Source of the DNA: Methylobacterium sp. E-045
GTDB lineage: Bacteria; Pseudomonadota; Alphaproteobacteria; Rhizobiales; Beijerinckiaceae
Direction: 5' to 3'
DNA length: 64,000 nt
Assembly (NCBI RefSeq): GCF_022829685.1
Contig: NZ_JAKSYE010000076.1
Span: forward strand, 124,001 to 188,000
The notes under the pieces are model-generated. The model was not told where the DNA came from, searched no databases, and worked only from the letters and a program-made list of their open reading frames with translations. The stretch's first letter is position 1; each line of letters begins with the position of its first letter. Position numbers and translations under genes: made by a program. This document shows, one piece after another, positions 27,596 to 37,389 of this stretch.

Positions 27596-28729
27596 TCAGC
27601 TCGACGCCGATTGCCTCACCCGGCCGGGAAGGGCCGGGCGGAGCGGGGCGCGCTCCGTGGCGGCCGGCGCCATGCGCGGGCGGACCGCATCGGGTGCGGT
27701 GTAGGGCTGGTGGGCGCTGCCGCCGTTGAGCCGCTCGGGCAGCGGCGTGTCGAGGACCGCGCTGAGAAGGTCGCGGGCCGCGCCGCGCGGGATGGTGCGG
27801 AACAGTTTTACCAGATCGTAGACCCGGTCCACCGAACGGGCCACGGTCTCGTTGAGGGTGAGGAAGACATACACCGCCTCCTCCTCGTGCAGCCCGGCCG
27901 CCCGGAGGGCGAGGGTGAGGAGTTCGTAGCGCCGGCTCGGGTCCGGCGTCGCCGCGAGGAAGTTGCGCGGCAGGCCGAGCATCTCGCCGAGAGCGGCGAC
28001 GAAGGCGGCGACGTCCTTTCGGCCCGAGAAGCCGGTGAGGACGGCTCCCGCCTCGCGCGGCATGGGAGGCGGCGGCCGAAGGGCTGCGCGCGAGCTCACC
28101 GCCCGGCCGATCGCCTCGCGCAGCTCCTCGTCGGCGAAGAGGAACAGCGGCGCCAGATCTCCCGGCGCGAGGTCCGGGCGGGCGAGAAGCGCCTGGGCCA
28201 GATCGGGCTTCGTCCGCGCCCGGCCGACGAGGAGGGCGACGGTGGCGCCCTGAAGGCCGAGCTGCCAGTTCTCGGCCAGAGCCAGGTCGATGGCGGCCAC
28301 GTCGCGCGAGGCCATCTCGTCGATGAGGCTGCGGCTCAGATCGGCCCTTCGGGCGATGGCGGCGGCGATGTCGGAGCCGTCGGCGAGGGCGGCTTCGATC
28401 ACGCGGGCCGACAGCTCCGGCGCCTGCGCAATGATGAGGTCCCTGATCTCGCCGCCGCGTGCGGCGAGCGCCGCGAGGACGGATTGCGGTGTCGCGGGGA
28501 AGGGCGCGAGCTTGCGCGCCACGATCTCCGCCGTCTCGTCGTCGACGGTGGGGATCAGACCGCCGGCGAGGGATTCGAACGCCTCCACCGTCTTGCGGTC
28601 CCGCACCGAGGCGGTGAGGAACAGATCGGTCTGCACCCGGAGGATGACAGGTTTCAGATCGAGGTCACCGAGACGCGACAGTTCGATCAGGCCGGAGAAG
28701 TCCGGCGCATCGTCGAGAGATGGGGACAT
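27596..28729 (-). CDS. DUF2336 protein (HEAT-like helical repeats)
   Basis: A 377-residue soluble protein made of short helical pairs rich in Leu and Ala, with the DUF2336 core from about residue 30 to 300 (RKLAPFPATPQSVLAALAAR and VLTGFSGRKDVAAFVAAL). A variable basic tail follows. The family is alphaproteobacterial and unassigned, sometimes placed near regulators. It stands just after hemY on the same strand but behind a terminator, so it probably has its own promoter. Confidence 0.85.
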   Translation of the reverse strand: MSPSLDDAPDFSGLIELSRLGDLDLKPVILRVQTDLFLTASVRDRKTVEAFESLAGGLIPTVDDETAEIVARKLAPFPATPQSVLAALAARGGEIRDLIIAQAPELSARVIEAALADGSDIAAAIARRADLSRSLIDEMASRDVAAIDLALAENWQLGLQGATVALLVGRARTKPDLAQALLARPDLAPGDLAPLFLFADEELREAIGRAVSSRAALRPPPPMPREAGAVLTGFSGRKDVAAFVAALGEMLGLPRNFLAATPDPSRRYELLTLALRAAGLHEEEAVYVFLTLNETVARSVDRVYDLVKLFRTIPRGAARDLLSAVLDTPLPERLNGGSAHQPYTAPDAVRPRMAPAATERAPLRPALPGRVRQSASS

Positions 28730-28795
28730 GGCACTTCGTTTACGCAGAACTCGCTGGACACAGCTTTAGCGAGCTTGCGTGAACCGACCTTTAAA

Positions 28796-28817
28796 GGGCG
28801 CCGCCGCGGCGCCGCCC
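28796..28817 (-). terminator. Terminator of the hemD-mic60-hemY transcript
   Basis: A 22-base GC palindrome with ten pairs and one G-G mismatch lies 20 bases beyond the hemY stop. On the minus strand it is followed by TTTAAA. This separates hemY from the DUF2336 gene. Confidence 0.65.
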
Positions 28818-28836
28818 TTCTTGCCCCATTGCGGGA

Positions 28837-30411
28837 TCAGCCGACCAGCCGGGCCTTGGACTCGGGCGCCGAATCGGAGGCCTTCGGCGGCGGAAACACC
28901 ACCGGGGTCGCAGCGCCGGTCGCCATCGGGCCGGTGGCGGGGGCCGACGGCGCCGATACCATCGCGGCTCCGTTGACCACGGCGGGCTCGGCGGGCTTGG
29001 CCGGCGCGGCCGCGGTCACCGGGGCCGGCATCTCCGTGGCCGGACTCGACGTCACGAGCGCCGGCTGGCTGCGGTCGTCCCTGTCGTCGAGGTCGCCGGT
29101 CACATCGTTGCCGGACGGGCCTTCGAGCAGCTCGGTGGGCGCCTTCCACACGAAGGCGTCGAGATGGCCGGTGACCGGCGAGACCGGCGCCCAGCGCTCG
29201 GAGGCGACCCCGTCGGCGATCCACATCGGATCGCGCGGGGCATGGGCGGCGCGGGCCAGCCATTCCCGCGCCCGGCCGGAACCGGCCCCGTGCTCGGCCT
29301 CCTCGACCTTCGCCATGGCGAGGCAGGCGCGGACCGTCGGGCGGTCGGCCAGGAGAGGCGCCAGGGCCTCGCGTGCCTTGCCGAATTCCTGCGCCTCCAG
29401 GGCCGCCTGCGCCAGGGCGAGACGGGCTTCGGGATGCCAGGTGGAGATCCGGGCCAGGGTCTCCGCACGGGCGAGCCGGTCGCGTACGGAATCGCCGACA
29501 CGCAGGCCGAGATAGACCTTGGCGAGATCGGGATGGGGATTGGCGCGCCAGGCCGCCTCGACGATCTTGGCCGCCTTCTTCAGGTCGCCGCGCCGCGCGA
29601 GGAGCCGCCCGGCGACGCAGGCGGCGGGGACGAGGTCCGGCGCCAGTTTCACCGCGTCGAGTGCGCGCTGCGTCGCCGCTTCGGGCTCGCCCGCTTCGCG
29701 GGTCTGGGCGGCGGCGGTGAGGAGCACCGCGCGCTGGCGGCGGGCGAGCCCCTTCTCGATGAGGCCGAGGGAGGCACGGCGCTCCACCGTCTGGACGGCC
29801 CCGCTCCAATCGCCATCGGCGCATTGCGCCTCGAGCATGGCCTCGTTGGCCCAGGTGACGCTGGGGGCGAGGCGCGCCGCCTCGGCGGCATAGGCGCGGG
29901 CGGCGACGTCGTCCTCGCGGCGACGCGCCTCGACGAAGAGACCGCGCAGCCCGAGCACCCGCGTCTCCGGATCGTTGGCCATGCGCTGGAACGCGTGCTC
30001 CGCCGCCTCGCGGTCGCCGGAGATCTGTGCCGCCTGGGCCTTCAGGAGGAGCGCCAGGGGCTCGGCCCCGAGCAGGCGCTCGGCATCGCTGGCATGGCGC
30101 CGCGCCGCCAGGGGATCGCCCGAGCCGACCGCGACCATGCCGCGGGAGAGGGCGGAGAAGCCCTTGGCCCGGCGACGCTCCTTGGAGCCGCGGACCAGGG
30201 TTTCGGGCAGGGTGATGATGCCCCGCACGATGGCCCAGATGAAGCCGATGACGATGGCGGCGATGAACACGCCGATGAGGGCGATGGCGAGGCTGGTGGC
30301 GAGCTCGTAGCCGTTCCAGACGATGGTGACCGTGCCGGGGCGGTCGGCGATCCACGTCGCCCCGAAGGCGGCGATGGCGAGAAGGGCTAGGAAGGCGAGG
30401 GCGCGCCACAT
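28837..30411 (-). CDS. hemY: HemY-family TPR membrane protein
   Basis: A 524-residue protein. Two N-terminal membrane spans (ALAFLALLAIAAFGATWIA and LIGVFIAAIVIGFIWAIV) flank DRPGTVTIVWNGYE, the hallmark of the HemY_N domain. Residues about 100-430 are TPR-like helices (ALLLKAQAAQISGDREAAEH), and a Pro/Ala/Thr-rich tail follows. HemY in this sense is not protoporphyrinogen oxidase; its role in late haem synthesis is unproven. It is the last gene of the block, 138 bases after mic60. Confidence 0.92.
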   Translation of the reverse strand: MWRALAFLALLAIAAFGATWIADRPGTVTIVWNGYELATSLAIALIGVFIAAIVIGFIWAIVRGIITLPETLVRGSKERRRAKGFSALSRGMVAVGSGDPLAARRHASDAERLLGAEPLALLLKAQAAQISGDREAAEHAFQRMANDPETRVLGLRGLFVEARRREDDVAARAYAAEAARLAPSVTWANEAMLEAQCADGDWSGAVQTVERRASLGLIEKGLARRQRAVLLTAAAQTREAGEPEAATQRALDAVKLAPDLVPAACVAGRLLARRGDLKKAAKIVEAAWRANPHPDLAKVYLGLRVGDSVRDRLARAETLARISTWHPEARLALAQAALEAQEFGKAREALAPLLADRPTVRACLAMAKVEEAEHGAGSGRAREWLARAAHAPRDPMWIADGVASERWAPVSPVTGHLDAFVWKAPTELLEGPSGNDVTGDLDDRDDRSQPALVTSSPATEMPAPVTAAAPAKPAEPAVVNGAAMVSAPSAPATGPMATGAATPVVFPPPKASDSAPESKARLVG

Positions 30412-30549
30412 GGGATCACGAACTCCGGAAGGTGGCGTCGGCCGGGGAGGGGACGCGCGTATCGGAAAGGGCGGGCGCGCCGCGCCCACAGATGATGATC
30501 GAGGTGCCGCTATCCGGCATTCCGGACGGCCGAGGCGGACGGGCGACCC

Positions 30550-32895
30550 TCACCGGGCGGTGCCGGTGGAGGGCAGGGCCTTGAACGCATCCGCCAGGAG
30601 CGCCTGCGCCGCGTCGCCCGCCGCGGCGCGCGAGGCGAGCTTGGTGCCGAACTCGCCGAACTGCTTGCGGGTCTCCTCCGGCAGGCCGGCGAACGCCTTG
30701 GCCGCCTCGGCGATGGCGCCGCGATCCAGGGCCTCCTGCACCTTCGGCACCGCGTCGTCCGGCGCGGCCTCGCCGGGGGCGGCGGGAGCGTCGACCTTGC
30801 GGACCTGGACGACGGATTCGGCCATGCTCATCAGGCGCTGCTTGATGTCGCCGGTCTCGGCCACCGACTTCGCCTGCGCCGCCTTGCGGCTCGCGGCGAT
30901 CCGCTCGGCGATGGGACGGAACTCGGCCGCCAGGCTCCTCGCCGTCGGGGCGCCCTTGTCCGCGAAGGCGGCCACGGCGCTGAGCCGGGCCGGATCACCC
31001 GGCTCGGAGCTGCGCAGGGCCGCCAGTGCATTGGCATAGGGCGAGCCGGTATTCAGCGCGCCGACGATGCGATCCGCCGCCACGACCCGCATGGCGGCCT
31101 GGACGGAGGAGGCCTCCGCACGGGTGGCCACGGCCTTGTCGAGGCCGGCGATCTTCTCGGCTTGCGCCTGGAGGAGCCGCTCCACCCCCTTCGCGGCTTC
31201 CGCCGCCTGGGCCTTGCTGGCGTCGACCGCCTGCTGGCTCGCCTGCGTCGCCGACTGGACCGCCTCCGTCGCCGCCTTCACCCGCGCTTCGAGGGTCTGC
31301 TGGAGGCTGGCCAGCTTCTGCGTCAGGGCCTCGTCCGCCTCGGAATTCGCCTGGGTCCGTTTCTCGAGTTCCCCCTTCAGCGCGGTCACCTGGCTGGCCA
31401 GGGCCTCGTCGGCCGCAGGCTTGGCGGCGGTCTCCACCTTGCCCTCGACGGCCTTCAGCCTGTCGTCGAGGCCGGACAGAGCCTGGGGCGAGAGCGCGGT
31501 GAGAGCGGCATTGCCGGACTGGTCGCGGCCGGGCTCCTCCTGGAGGGCGGCCACGCGCTGGTCGAGCCCGTCGAGGCGGGCGACGAGATCCTGCGGCAGC
31601 GCCGCCGGCGCAGGGGCGGACCCATCCGCCGGCGGACTTGCCGAGACGGCCCCCGCCTTCTGCAGCGCCTCCTTGGCGGCCGCATCCGCCGAGCGGATCG
31701 CCTCCGGCAGGGGCTTCAGCACGGCCTCGTTGGCGCCGATGCGCTTGTCGAGGGCGGCGACGGCCTCCTTCGGCGCGAGGGCCGCGATCTTCTGGTCGAG
31801 GGCCGCGATGCGCCCGTCGTCACCGACGCCCAGGGCACCGGAACGCTCGACGGCAAAGAGCAGGCCCGCGCCGATGACGCCGCCGAGGAGCCCGGCCGCG
31901 GCCACCGAGCCGAAGCCGGCGCCGCCGCGTTTGGGTTCCGTGGCCGCGACGGCCGGGCCGATCTTGGGCGTCGTCGAACCGGCGGGCTTGGTGTCGGAGC
32001 CGGCGGGTTTGCCATCGGAGCCGGCAGGCTTGGCATCCGATGGGGACGGGCCCTTGTCCGGGCTCGCGGTGAAGATGCCGGAGCCGGACGGCTTTGTCGC
32101 GCTCGACGCGGAGCCGGCCTTCGTGGCCTCGCTCGGATCGGGAACCCGCTTGGCCTTCAGGTCGATGATCGGCCCATCGGTGAGATCCGCCTTCGACGGC
32201 ATGGCCTGAGCCCCGCTGCCCGATGGGCCGGTCTTCGGCGGGTCGGTCCTCATGGAGGACGGGTTGGCCCCTGTCGGATTCGCGCCGGCAGAGCCCGGAC
32301 CGGCGGCTTTCGGCGGCTCGGACTTCAAGGGCTCGGATTTCGACGGCTCAGCCTTGGCGGGCTCAGCCTTGGCAGGGTCGGTTTTGGCGGGCTCGGTTTT
32401 GGCCGGCTCGGTCTTGAGACCACCGGTCTTGCCGGCGTCGAAGCTCGATGCCGTCGGCTTGGGTGGCTCGGATTTGACGGGCTCGGCCAGGGGGGCGGCC
32501 GCCTTCGCGGCATCGGGCTTTGCCTCGCCCGGCTTTCCGTCGAGGGGCCTGCCTTCCGGAGGCTTGCCTTCGAGAGCCTTGCCTTCAGAAGGCTTGGGAG
32601 CCGTCGAAACCGGCGCCACGGCGGGCTTCGGTACGTCGGTCCTTGGCGCCTGTGACGGCGATGCCGAAGGTTGCGTCGGCGGCTTGACCGCACCGGGACC
32701 CGTCGCGCCCGTATTCGAGGAGCCGGAAGTCGTCGTGCCGGGATTCGTCGTACCGGGCTTGGCCGGCTCGGGCTTGCCGGCTTCGGACTTACCTGGTTCG
32801 GACTTACCTGGTTCGGGCTTGCCTGGTTCGGGCTTGGGGCCGTTCGGCCCCGTCGAAGTTCCCGGACCTTTTCCGTCGCTGTTGGATGGATTCAC
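30550..32895 (-). CDS. Bacterial Mic60/mitofilin homologue
   Basis: About 781 residues from a GTG with GGAG upstream; an upstream TTG would add 15 residues. Residues 1-340 are a low-complexity Pro/Lys/Glu/Ser tract with 5-residue tandem repeats. Then comes one membrane span (FGSVAAAGLLGGVIGAGLLFAV), a long coiled coil (about 380-620) and a C-terminal mitofilin-like domain. Alphaproteobacterial Mic60, related to the mitochondrial crista-junction protein, is known to lie beside haem genes, as here between hemD and hemY. It shapes or tethers inner membranes. The disordered cytoplasmic arm is unusually long. Confidence 0.88.
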   Translation of the reverse strand: MNPSNSDGKGPGTSTGPNGPKPEPGKPEPGKSEPGKSEAGKPEPAKPGTTNPGTTTSGSSNTGATGPGAVKPPTQPSASPSQAPRTDVPKPAVAPVSTAPKPSEGKALEGKPPEGRPLDGKPGEAKPDAAKAAAPLAEPVKSEPPKPTASSFDAGKTGGLKTEPAKTEPAKTDPAKAEPAKAEPSKSEPLKSEPPKAAGPGSAGANPTGANPSSMRTDPPKTGPSGSGAQAMPSKADLTDGPIIDLKAKRVPDPSEATKAGSASSATKPSGSGIFTASPDKGPSPSDAKPAGSDGKPAGSDTKPAGSTTPKIGPAVAATEPKRGGAGFGSVAAAGLLGGVIGAGLLFAVERSGALGVGDDGRIAALDQKIAALAPKEAVAALDKRIGANEAVLKPLPEAIRSADAAAKEALQKAGAVSASPPADGSAPAPAALPQDLVARLDGLDQRVAALQEEPGRDQSGNAALTALSPQALSGLDDRLKAVEGKVETAAKPAADEALASQVTALKGELEKRTQANSEADEALTQKLASLQQTLEARVKAATEAVQSATQASQQAVDASKAQAAEAAKGVERLLQAQAEKIAGLDKAVATRAEASSVQAAMRVVAADRIVGALNTGSPYANALAALRSSEPGDPARLSAVAAFADKGAPTARSLAAEFRPIAERIAASRKAAQAKSVAETGDIKQRLMSMAESVVQVRKVDAPAAPGEAAPDDAVPKVQEALDRGAIAEAAKAFAGLPEETRKQFGEFGTKLASRAAAGDAAQALLADAFKALPSTGTAR
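32346..32405. repeat. In-frame 15-bp tandem repeats in mic60 (second array)
   Basis: Four 15-base units of the type GCTCAGCCTTGGCGG or GGTCGGTTTTGGCGG encode AKTEP/AKTDP/AKAEP pentapeptides. The multiple-of-three period keeps the frame, so copy-number change would alter only the length of the disordered arm. Confidence 0.85.
32769..32828. repeat. In-frame 15-bp tandem repeats in mic60 (first array)
   Basis: Four units, two of them identical (CGGACTTACCTGGTT), encode KPEPG/KSEPG/KSEAG pentapeptides near the N-terminus. The identity of adjacent units points to recent slippage. Confidence 0.85.
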
Positions 32896-33030
32896 GGGCG
32901 TCTTGCTCCCTTCCCGACTTTCGTCTGCCGCGTGCCGCAACCCCGGCGCGTTTCGCGCTCCGTTGGCGGCCCTGCGGTCACAGCGTATGCGTTCGTCCTA
33001 ACACCGAGGCCGCGGCCTCGGCGAGACCGC

Positions 33031-33741
33031 TTATCGGAAACCTGATCTCAGACCCGCGAGAAGGGACTCCTCGTTGGCCTGTTCCGCGACGAAATGCGGA
33101 GCGATCCCGGCCTCGGCCAGGGGGAAAGCCACGTCCGCCGACAAGCAGTAATGCCTGAGCGCCGCGAAAGCTCCGCCATATCCCGCCTCCCCGGCGAGTT
33201 CGCAAGCCGTCGCCGCGCTTCTCCGTGAGTAGTGGAGCACGCCCGTCAGGGTGGAAGGGGGGCCGAACGCCAGCGCCACCACGGCGGGCAGGGCGGCCAC
33301 CGGTCTCGCGCCGTAGGCGATGTGCGTCGTCACCCGGAAGCCCGCTCCGGTGAGGGATGCCGCCGGTTCCGCCTTGTGGTCCTCGCCCGCCAGATGCAGC
33401 AGCGAGGCCCCCGGCGCGACCTCCCGCCCCACGAGGCCGACGAGATCGGCGGCGTTTCCACCCGCCGTTTTCACCGCGGTGAATCCGCTTTCGCGGGCCA
33501 ATGCCGCCGTCCGCGCGCCCACCGCGAACACGGGGACTTGGTGGATCCGCCGCCAGCCCGAGGCGGGCCGGAGCGCGTTCGCGCTGGTGACGAGGAGGCC
33601 GTCGAAGGGGCCCGGAGGCAGGGGCGCACCGGTCGCCTCCACCACGAGGACCGGCGCCACCAGAGCCTCGTAGCCCAACGCGGCGAGCCGTTCGGCCGTG
33701 CGCGTGGCCCCCGGCTCGGGCCGCGCGATCCATATCCGCAT
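33031..33741 (-). CDS. hemD: Uroporphyrinogen-III synthase
   Basis: A 236-residue HemD enzyme that closes hydroxymethylbilane to uroporphyrinogen III. Visible marks are IWIARPEPGATRTAERL at the start, DGLLVTSANALR, VFAVGARTAALARESGF and the later LAFGPPSTL region. The ATG at 33741 is chosen because GGAGG lies ten bases upstream; the ATG at 33750 would sit directly on it. The gene opens the leftward hemD-mic60-hemY block, and hemC is absent from the usual place in front of it. Confidence 0.93.
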   Translation of the reverse strand: MRIWIARPEPGATRTAERLAALGYEALVAPVLVVEATGAPLPPGPFDGLLVTSANALRPASGWRRIHQVPVFAVGARTAALARESGFTAVKTAGGNAADLVGLVGREVAPGASLLHLAGEDHKAEPAASLTGAGFRVTTHIAYGARPVAALPAVVALAFGPPSTLTGVLHYSRRSAATACELAGEAGYGGAFAALRHYCLSADVAFPLAEAGIAPHFVAEQANEESLLAGLRSGFR

Positions 33742-33923
33742 CGCCACCATGCCTCCGGATTCGCCCCTCCGGGCGGCCTTGGCAAGCCGTTTCCGTGACG
33801 CGCCGCGTCGATGGCACAGGGTACCCCGTGCGCGGCCCTCGCTTCCCCCTGCCGTCGTTGCCCTCCACCGTCATGCCCGGCTAGGGTGGGAAACCCTGTC
33901 TCCGAAGAATCCAAAGTATCGTC

Positions 33924-34967
33924 ATGAACGTCCTCGGCATCGAAACGACCTGCGACGAGACGGCCGCCTCGATCGTCATGCCGGGCGAGGATGGGCGCGG
34001 CCGCATCCTCTCCAACGAAGTCCTGAGCCAGATCGCCGAACACGCGGCCTATGGCGGCGTCGTGCCCGAGATCGCGGCCCGCGCCCACGTGGAGGTCCTC
34101 GACCGCCTCGTGGCCCGTGCCCTCGACACGGCGGGGATGAGCCTGTCGCAGGTGGACGGCATCGCGGTGGCGGCGGGGCCGGGCCTGATCGGCGGGGTGC
34201 TGATCGGCCTCGTCACCGCCAAGACCCTGGCGCTGGTGGCGCGAAAGCCCCTCATCGCGGTGAACCATCTGGAGGCGCATGCGCTGACGGCCCGGCTCAC
34301 CGACGGCATCGGCTTTCCCTACCTGCTGCTCCTCGCCTCCGGCGGCCATACGCAGCTCGTGGCGGTGAAGGGCGTGGGCGATTACGTCCGCCTCGGCACC
34401 ACCGTGGACGATGCCATCGGGGAGGCCTTCGACAAGGTGGCCAAGCTCCTGGGCCTCGGCTATCCGGGCGGCCCCGAGGTGGAGCGCATGGCCGAGACCG
34501 GCAATCCCGAGCGGTTCGCCCTGCCGCGCCCGATGCTCGGCCGGCGCGAGCCGAACTTCTCCCTCTCCGGCCTCAAGACCGCCCTGCGGATCGAGGCCGA
34601 ACGGCTGGAGCCGCTCTCCGGCGCCGATGTGGCCGATCTCTGCGCCAGTTTCCAGGCGGCGGTGGTGGATGTGGTGGTGGACCGGGTCCGCGTCGCCCTG
34701 CGCGAGTTCGGCGCCATGGCGGGCCATCCCACCGCCCTCGTCGCCGCCGGCGGGGTCGCCGCCAACGGGGCGATCCGGCGCGCGCTGACGACCCAGGCCA
34801 ACGAGGCCGGCCTCGCCTTCGTGGCGCCGCCCCTGTCCCTCTGCGGCGATAACGGCGCGATGATCGCCTGGGCGGGGATCGAGCGCCTGCGCCTCGGCCT
34901 CGTGGACGATCTCACCGCGCCCGCCCGCGCCCGCTGGCCCTTCGCCGAGGCGGCGGCCGTTGCCTGA
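33924..34967 (+). CDS. tsaD: tRNA N6-adenosine threonylcarbamoyltransferase
   Basis: A 347-residue TsaD enzyme, which with TsaB and TsaE adds threonylcarbamoyl to A37 of ANN-decoding tRNAs. The ASKHA fold is shown by [27 protein letters not shown], the metal-binding [11 protein letters not shown] and [25 protein letters not shown], and ANGAIRR with [10 protein letters not shown] near the end. It is divergent from hemD, as in many alphaproteobacteria. The downstream gene begins inside its last codons. Confidence 0.97.
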   Translation: MNVLGIETTCDETAASIVMPGEDGRGRILSNEVLSQIAEHAAYGGVVPEIAARAHVEVLDRLVARALDTAGMSLSQVDGIAVAAGPGLIGGVLIGLVTAKTLALVARKPLIAVNHLEAHALTARLTDGIGFPYLLLLASGGHTQLVAVKGVGDYVRLGTTVDDAIGEAFDKVAKLLGLGYPGGPEVERMAETGNPERFALPRPMLGRREPNFSLSGLKTALRIEAERLEPLSGADVADLCASFQAAVVDVVVDRVRVALREFGAMAGHPTALVAAGGVAANGAIRRALTTQANEAGLAFVAPPLSLCGDNGAMIAWAGIERLRLGLVDDLTAPARARWPFAEAAAVA

Positions 34968-35892
34968 GGGGAGTTCGCCAGGGACGCTGAAGCTTGGGAC
35001 GCTGCAGCGGAACTGGCGCGACCTCGTCGACCGGCGCCTGCCCCAGGCGGCCCGTGCCCGGCCGGACTGGCCGGTGCGCCTCGATCACTGCTTCGCTCGC
35101 ATCCTCCTCGACAATGCCTGCGGCGGCCCCTGGCGCGAGAGCGTGGCCCCGCCGGCCTGGGCCAACATGCCGCCCGAACGACTCGCCGTCGCCATCGATC
35201 TCGGCGAGGCGGTGCTGGCGGAGACGGCCGATCTCGGGCTCCTGAACCGGCGCTCCCTCGCCTGGCGCGGCAAGGTCCGGCGCGCCGTGTGCGCCTCGAC
35301 CCCCGCCTCGCTCACCGGACAGGGCTTCGTCCTCCGGCGCTGGGTCCGGGCGGACGACGCGCCCTTCGCCGAGCTCAACGCCGATCCCGAGGTGATGCAT
35401 CATTTCCCCTCCACCAAGAGCCGGGGCGAGAGCCTGATCGAGGCGCGCGCCATCGACCGGCGCTTCGAGTCCGACGGATTCGGCCCCTGGGCGCTGGAGG
35501 TGCCGGGAGAGGGGTTCGTCGGTTTCGTCGGCGGCATGCGGTTGATCCGGCCGATGCCGTTCGCGGGCGGGGCCGTCGTGGGCTCCGTGGTGGAGATCGG
35601 CTGGCGCCTCGCCCGCCCGGCATGGGGGCGCGGTCTCGCCACGAGGGCCGCGCGGCTCGCCCTCGCCGACCTGTTCGCACGCTGCGGCCTCCCGGCGGTG
35701 GTGGCCTTCACGGCCACCTGCAACGGTCCGTCCCTGCGGGTCATGGAGCGCCTCGGCATGACCTTTTCGGAAGACTTCCTCCATCCCGCCCTGCCGGCGG
35801 ACCACCGCCTCCAGCCGCACGTGCTCTATCGCCTGACGGCGGGCGGGTCGTCCGCCGAGGCGGACCAGGCGCCAGAGGATCATCGATCATGA
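34960..35892 (+). CDS. Two-part protein: unassigned N-terminal domain plus GNAT acetyltransferase
   Basis: A 310-residue protein from a TTG overlapping the tsaD stop. Residues 1-105 ([40 protein letters not shown]) form a region I cannot assign. Residues about 118-290 are a RimJ/RimL-type GNAT domain ([39 protein letters not shown] with the acetyl-CoA loop, and [13 protein letters not shown]). The acceptor may be a protein N-terminus, a metabolite or an antibiotic. It overlaps gpsA as ATGA, so it is embedded in the tsaD-gpsA operon. Confidence 0.85.
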   Translation: MPEGSSPGTLKLGTLQRNWRDLVDRRLPQAARARPDWPVRLDHCFARILLDNACGGPWRESVAPPAWANMPPERLAVAIDLGEAVLAETADLGLLNRRSLAWRGKVRRAVCASTPASLTGQGFVLRRWVRADDAPFAELNADPEVMHHFPSTKSRGESLIEARAIDRRFESDGFGPWALEVPGEGFVGFVGGMRLIRPMPFAGGAVVGSVVEIGWRLARPAWGRGLATRAARLALADLFARCGLPAVVAFTATCNGPSLRVMERLGMTFSEDFLHPALPADHRLQPHVLYRLTAGGSSAEADQAPEDHRS

Positions 35893-36878
35893 GCGACCGG
35901 ATTGCGGTGGTGGGCGGCGGCGCCTGGGGAACGGCGCTCGCCAACGCGGCGGCGGCCACGGGGCGGCCCGTGACCCTGTGGCTGCGCGACGGGGAAGCCG
36001 CCGCGCGGCTTCAGGCCAGCCGCGAGAACGCCCGCTACCTCCCCGGCGTGACGCTGCACGACGGCATCCGCGCCACCGGCGAGGCGCGCGATCTCGCCGG
36101 GGCGGGCATCGTCCTCCTGGTGACGCCGGCCCAGACCCTCCGGGGCGTTCTGGAAAACCTGCGCTCGTCCCTCGACCCGGATGCGGCCATCGTGCTCTGC
36201 GCCAAGGGGATCGAGCGCGGCAGCGACGCCTTCATGAGCGCGGTCGCCGCCAAGGCGATGCCCGGCGCGGCCGTGGCGGTCCTGTCCGGCCCGAGCTTCG
36301 CGGCGGACGTCGCCCGCAATCTGCCCACCGCCGTGACCCTGGCCGCCGAGGATGGCGATCTGGCCGGGCGCCTTGCCGCTGCCCTGTCCGGCCCGGCGCT
36401 GCGCGTCTACCACACCGACGACGTGCGCGGCGTCGAGATCGGCGGGGCGGGCAAGAACGTGCTTGCCATCGCTTCCGGCATCGTCGCGGGACGCGGCCTC
36501 GGCGAGAGCGCCCGCGCCGCCCTCATCGCGCGGGCCTTCGCCGAACTCATGCGCTTTGCCCGCGCCTATGGCGGGCGGCCCGAGACGCTGATGGGGCTGT
36601 CCGGCCTCGGCGACCTCGTGCTCACCGCCTCCTCGCCGCAATCGCGCAACTTCGCCTTCGGCCAGCGCCTCGGCGCGGGGGCCAGCCCGGAGGAGGCGGC
36701 CGGCGGCAAGCTCGCGGAGGGGGCCTTCACCGCCGCCGCCCTCATCGCCCTGGCACGCCGCAACGCCGTCGAGATGCCGGTGGCCGAGGCCGTGGCCGCC
36801 ATCGTCTCGGGGGAAGCGAGCGTCGACGCCGTGGTGGCGGGCCTCCTCGCCCGCCCCCTCAAGCGGGAGGCCGAATGA
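35889..36878 (+). CDS. gpsA: NAD(P)-dependent glycerol-3-phosphate dehydrogenase
   Basis: A 329-residue GpsA enzyme that makes sn-glycerol-3-phosphate for phospholipids from dihydroxyacetone phosphate. It has the Rossmann start IAVVGGGAWGTALA, CAKGIERG, VLSGPSFAADVA, the catalytic Lys in GGAGKNVLAIASGI, and LMGLSGLGDLVLT. It overlaps both neighbours by four bases. Length and motifs are normal. Confidence 0.96.
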   Translation: MSDRIAVVGGGAWGTALANAAAATGRPVTLWLRDGEAAARLQASRENARYLPGVTLHDGIRATGEARDLAGAGIVLLVTPAQTLRGVLENLRSSLDPDAAIVLCAKGIERGSDAFMSAVAAKAMPGAAVAVLSGPSFAADVARNLPTAVTLAAEDGDLAGRLAAALSGPALRVYHTDDVRGVEIGGAGKNVLAIASGIVAGRGLGESARAALIARAFAELMRFARAYGGRPETLMGLSGLGDLVLTASSPQSRNFAFGQRLGAGASPEEAAGGKLAEGAFTAAALIALARRNAVEMPVAEAVAAIVSGEASVDAVVAGLLARPLKREAE

Positions 36879-37339
36879 GCATGGGGCCGATCCACGCCTT
36901 CCTCGCCGGTCACGGACGCGACGGCGCGCGGCGCAGCCTCGCCGACATCCTCGCCTTCGACGATGCGCGGATCGAGGGCGTGCACGACTACATCCAGTGG
37001 TGCTTTCCCCTGAGCGAAGCGAGCCGGGCCGTGCCGGGGGCGCCGGTGCTCGGGCGCGGCGAGGCCGAGGCGATCCGGTCCGACGAGGCCGCACGCGCCG
37101 GCCTGCGCGCCGCGCTCGCCCGGATGACGGAGTTCTACGCGCGCACCGACGGCTGGCTTCGCCCCTACGACCACAACCACCTGCGCATCACCCGGATCGT
37201 CACCGCGATCCGCAGCCTCCTCGGCCCGGACGAGGCGCAGGCGTTCCATGCCTTCGTGACCGCGCGCAACGGGGAGGCGGGCTCGCCCATCAACGGGGAC
37301 AGCCTGCGCTTCTGGGGATCGGCCCTCCGCGACGCCTGA
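36875..37339 (+). CDS. Bacterial OGFr-conserved-region protein
   Basis: A 154-residue protein starting at the ATG that overlaps the gpsA stop. The motif DILAFDDARIEGVHDYIQWC, then FPLSE and PVLGRGEAEAI, is the conserved region of opioid growth factor receptor, a name taken from the animal homologue; bacterial members have no known role. The C-terminal helices include DHNHLRITRIVTAIRSL. It takes the place between gpsA and the EVE gene where related genomes often have a YciI-like gene. Confidence 0.86.
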   Translation: MSMGPIHAFLAGHGRDGARRSLADILAFDDARIEGVHDYIQWCFPLSEASRAVPGAPVLGRGEAEAIRSDEAARAGLRAALARMTEFYARTDGWLRPYDHNHLRITRIVTAIRSLLGPDEAQAFHAFVTARNGEAGSPINGDSLRFWGSALRDA

Positions 37340-37389
37340 CGGCCACGTTTCCGCACGCTAAGGATGCGCCTCGATCCGAGAGGCGACCG

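Noticed and set aside
31162..32655. Open frame of nearly 500 codons opposite mic60
   Set aside because: Gly/Leu/Arg repeat-like product mirrors the mic60 low-complexity arm; the minus-strand reading has the span, coiled coil and hem context.
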